Made by a program: the position numbers and the translations under genes. Source: Solirubrobacterales bacterium 70-9 (GTDB lineage: Bacteria; Actinomycetota; Thermoleophilia; Solirubrobacterales; 70-9). From it: DNA of 14,449 nt. The stretch is from positions 1 to 14,449 of the forward strand of contig MKSH01000022.1 of assembly GCA_001898095.1 (NCBI GenBank), read 5' to 3'. A model generated the notes under the pieces. The model was not told the DNA's origin. It made no database searches and worked only from the letters and a program-made list of their open reading frames with translations. Positions 13,655-14,449 of the stretch are shown one piece after another; within the stretch, counting starts at the first letter, position 1, and each line of letters starts with the position of its first letter.

Positions 13655-14449
13655 GCGCCCTCCGCGCTCCAGGTCTCGCTGACCCGGAAGAGCCGGTCGG
13701 CGATCACGTAGACGATCCCCACCACCGCCAGCAGGGCGAGGCTCATCGCCGCCGCGGTCGGAGCGGCGCCGGGGACGTTGAAGTCATGGCCGATCATCGA
13801 GGCGACCAGCGGCTTGGTCTGCGAGCCGAGCAGGGTCGGGGTGACGTAGAAGCCGAGCGACATGATGAAGACGAGGACCGCGCCCGCGGCCATGCCCGAC
13901 CGCAGCGCCGGCAGCACCACCTTCCACAGCACCAGCGGCGGGCGGGCGCCGAGCACCCGCGCGGCGCGGATCTGCATCGGGTCGAGCTGGCGGGTTCCGG
14001 CGAGGACCGGCAGCACCACGTAGGGGAGCATCACGTGGACCATCGCCGGATAGGAGGCGAAGTTGGTCTGGAAGATTTCCAGCGGCTTGTCGCGCAGACC
14101 GAGCCCGTGGAGCGCCCAGTAGATCGCCCCCTCCGGCAGGTCGAGCAGCATCCAGCCGTAGGTGCGGACCAGCAGCGAGGTCCAGAAGATCGTGAAGAGC
14201 GCGATCAGCAGGACGATCGCCAGCCAACGCGGCGAGGCGGCGATCGCCAGCGCGTAGAGCGTGCCGAAAGTGAGGGTGAGCAGGGAGACGACGGCGGCGA
14301 GGACGAAGGTCCGCCACATCGCCGCCCAGAAGAGGTGGTCGCCGAACGCTTCGCCGAAGCCGTTCTTGTCGCCGCCGGCGTGGTCGAGCGCGAGCACGAG
14401 CAGGTGGAAGAGCGGCACCAGCAGGAGCAGGCCGAGGAAGAGCACCGGC
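13651..14449 (-). CDS. ABC transporter permease, PotB type (N-terminus cut by window)
   Basis: At least 264 residues of an inner-membrane permease, running off the right edge. An in-frame GTG at 14445 could be read as a start, but the frame continues to the window edge, and the visible part begins directly in the first membrane helix with no cytoplasmic N-terminus, so I treat it as partial. PotB-type marks are FWTSLLVRTYGW (87-98 from that GTG), the EAA loop IRAARVLGARPP (159-170, ending VVLP) and GFYVTPTLLG (198-207). Its stop overlaps the next permease start as ATGA. It is the first visible gene of the leftward transporter operon; the operon promoter must lie outside the window. Confidence 0.93.
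   Translation of the reverse strand, partial: PVLFLGLLLLVPLFHLLVLALDHAGGDKNGFGEAFGDHLFWAAMWRTFVLAAVVSLLTLTFGTLYALAIAASPRWLAIVLLIALFTIFWTSLLVRTYGWMLLDLPEGAIYWALHGLGLRDKPLEIFQTNFASYPAMVHVMLPYVVLPVLAGTRQLDPMQIRAARVLGARPPLVLWKVVLPALRSGMAAGAVLVFIMSLGFYVTPTLLGSQTKPLVASMIGHDFNVPGAAPTAAAMSLALLAVVGIVYVIADRLFRVSETWSAEGA

Overview
The window is very GC-rich (about 70% by eye). Its genes are tightly packed and strongly biased to G or C at third codon positions, with frequent 4-nt start/stop overlaps and at least one promoter that looks leaderless. This fits a high-GC Actinomycetota chromosome; a deep-branching soil lineage such as Thermoleophilia is possible, but I cannot establish it from the sequence. 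There are no rRNA or tRNA genes, insertion sequences, CRISPR arrays or phage genes.

Layout: (1) 1-402 has no convincing gene. It holds a run of small GC-rich hairpins and a perfect 23-bp inverted repeat. (2) 403-2181 (-) encodes a gamma-glutamyltransferase-fold Ntn hydrolase that lacks the classical glutamate-binding residues. (3) Divergent from it is a four-gene + strand operon (2232-8247): a short metal-dependent amidohydrolase, a GMC flavin oxidoreductase, an amidase-signature hydrolase and a second, full-length amidohydrolase paralogue. A strong hairpin splits the operon at 5136-5178. (4) Convergent with the operon is a PLP-dependent class V aminotransferase/cysteine desulfurase-like enzyme (8272-9534, -). 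(5) Divergent from that is an MFS transporter (9548-10813, +). (6) The right end is a leftward operon: two PotB/PotC-type permeases (the first cut by the window edge), a PotA-type ATPase, and a phosphotriesterase-family protein whose metal site is largely substituted. All are joined by ATGA/GTGA overlaps. The last gene overlaps the 3' end of the MFS gene tail-to-tail by 91 bp.

Taken together this looks like a catabolic and uptake locus for a nitrogen-containing organic compound (amide, cyclic amide, amine or conjugate). Uptake would be by the polyamine/opine-type ABC importer and perhaps the MFS carrier. Hydrolysis would be by the Ntn hydrolase, the amidase and the two amidohydrolases, oxidation by the GMC enzyme, and C-N or C-S chemistry by the PLP enzyme. 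The substrate cannot be read from the sequence. No transcription factor and no substrate-binding protein lie inside the window.

The most striking non-coding signal is a GGATCC-like element (G[GT][AG]TCC, often TGGATCCATT-like). It occurs twice between the first divergent gene pair and three times between the second, always with a centre-to-centre spacing of exactly 21 bp. This suggests one unknown regulator controls both divergent promoters and ties the left two thirds of the window into one regulon. The other points of interest are the degenerate phosphotriesterase-family protein and the operon-internal hairpin.
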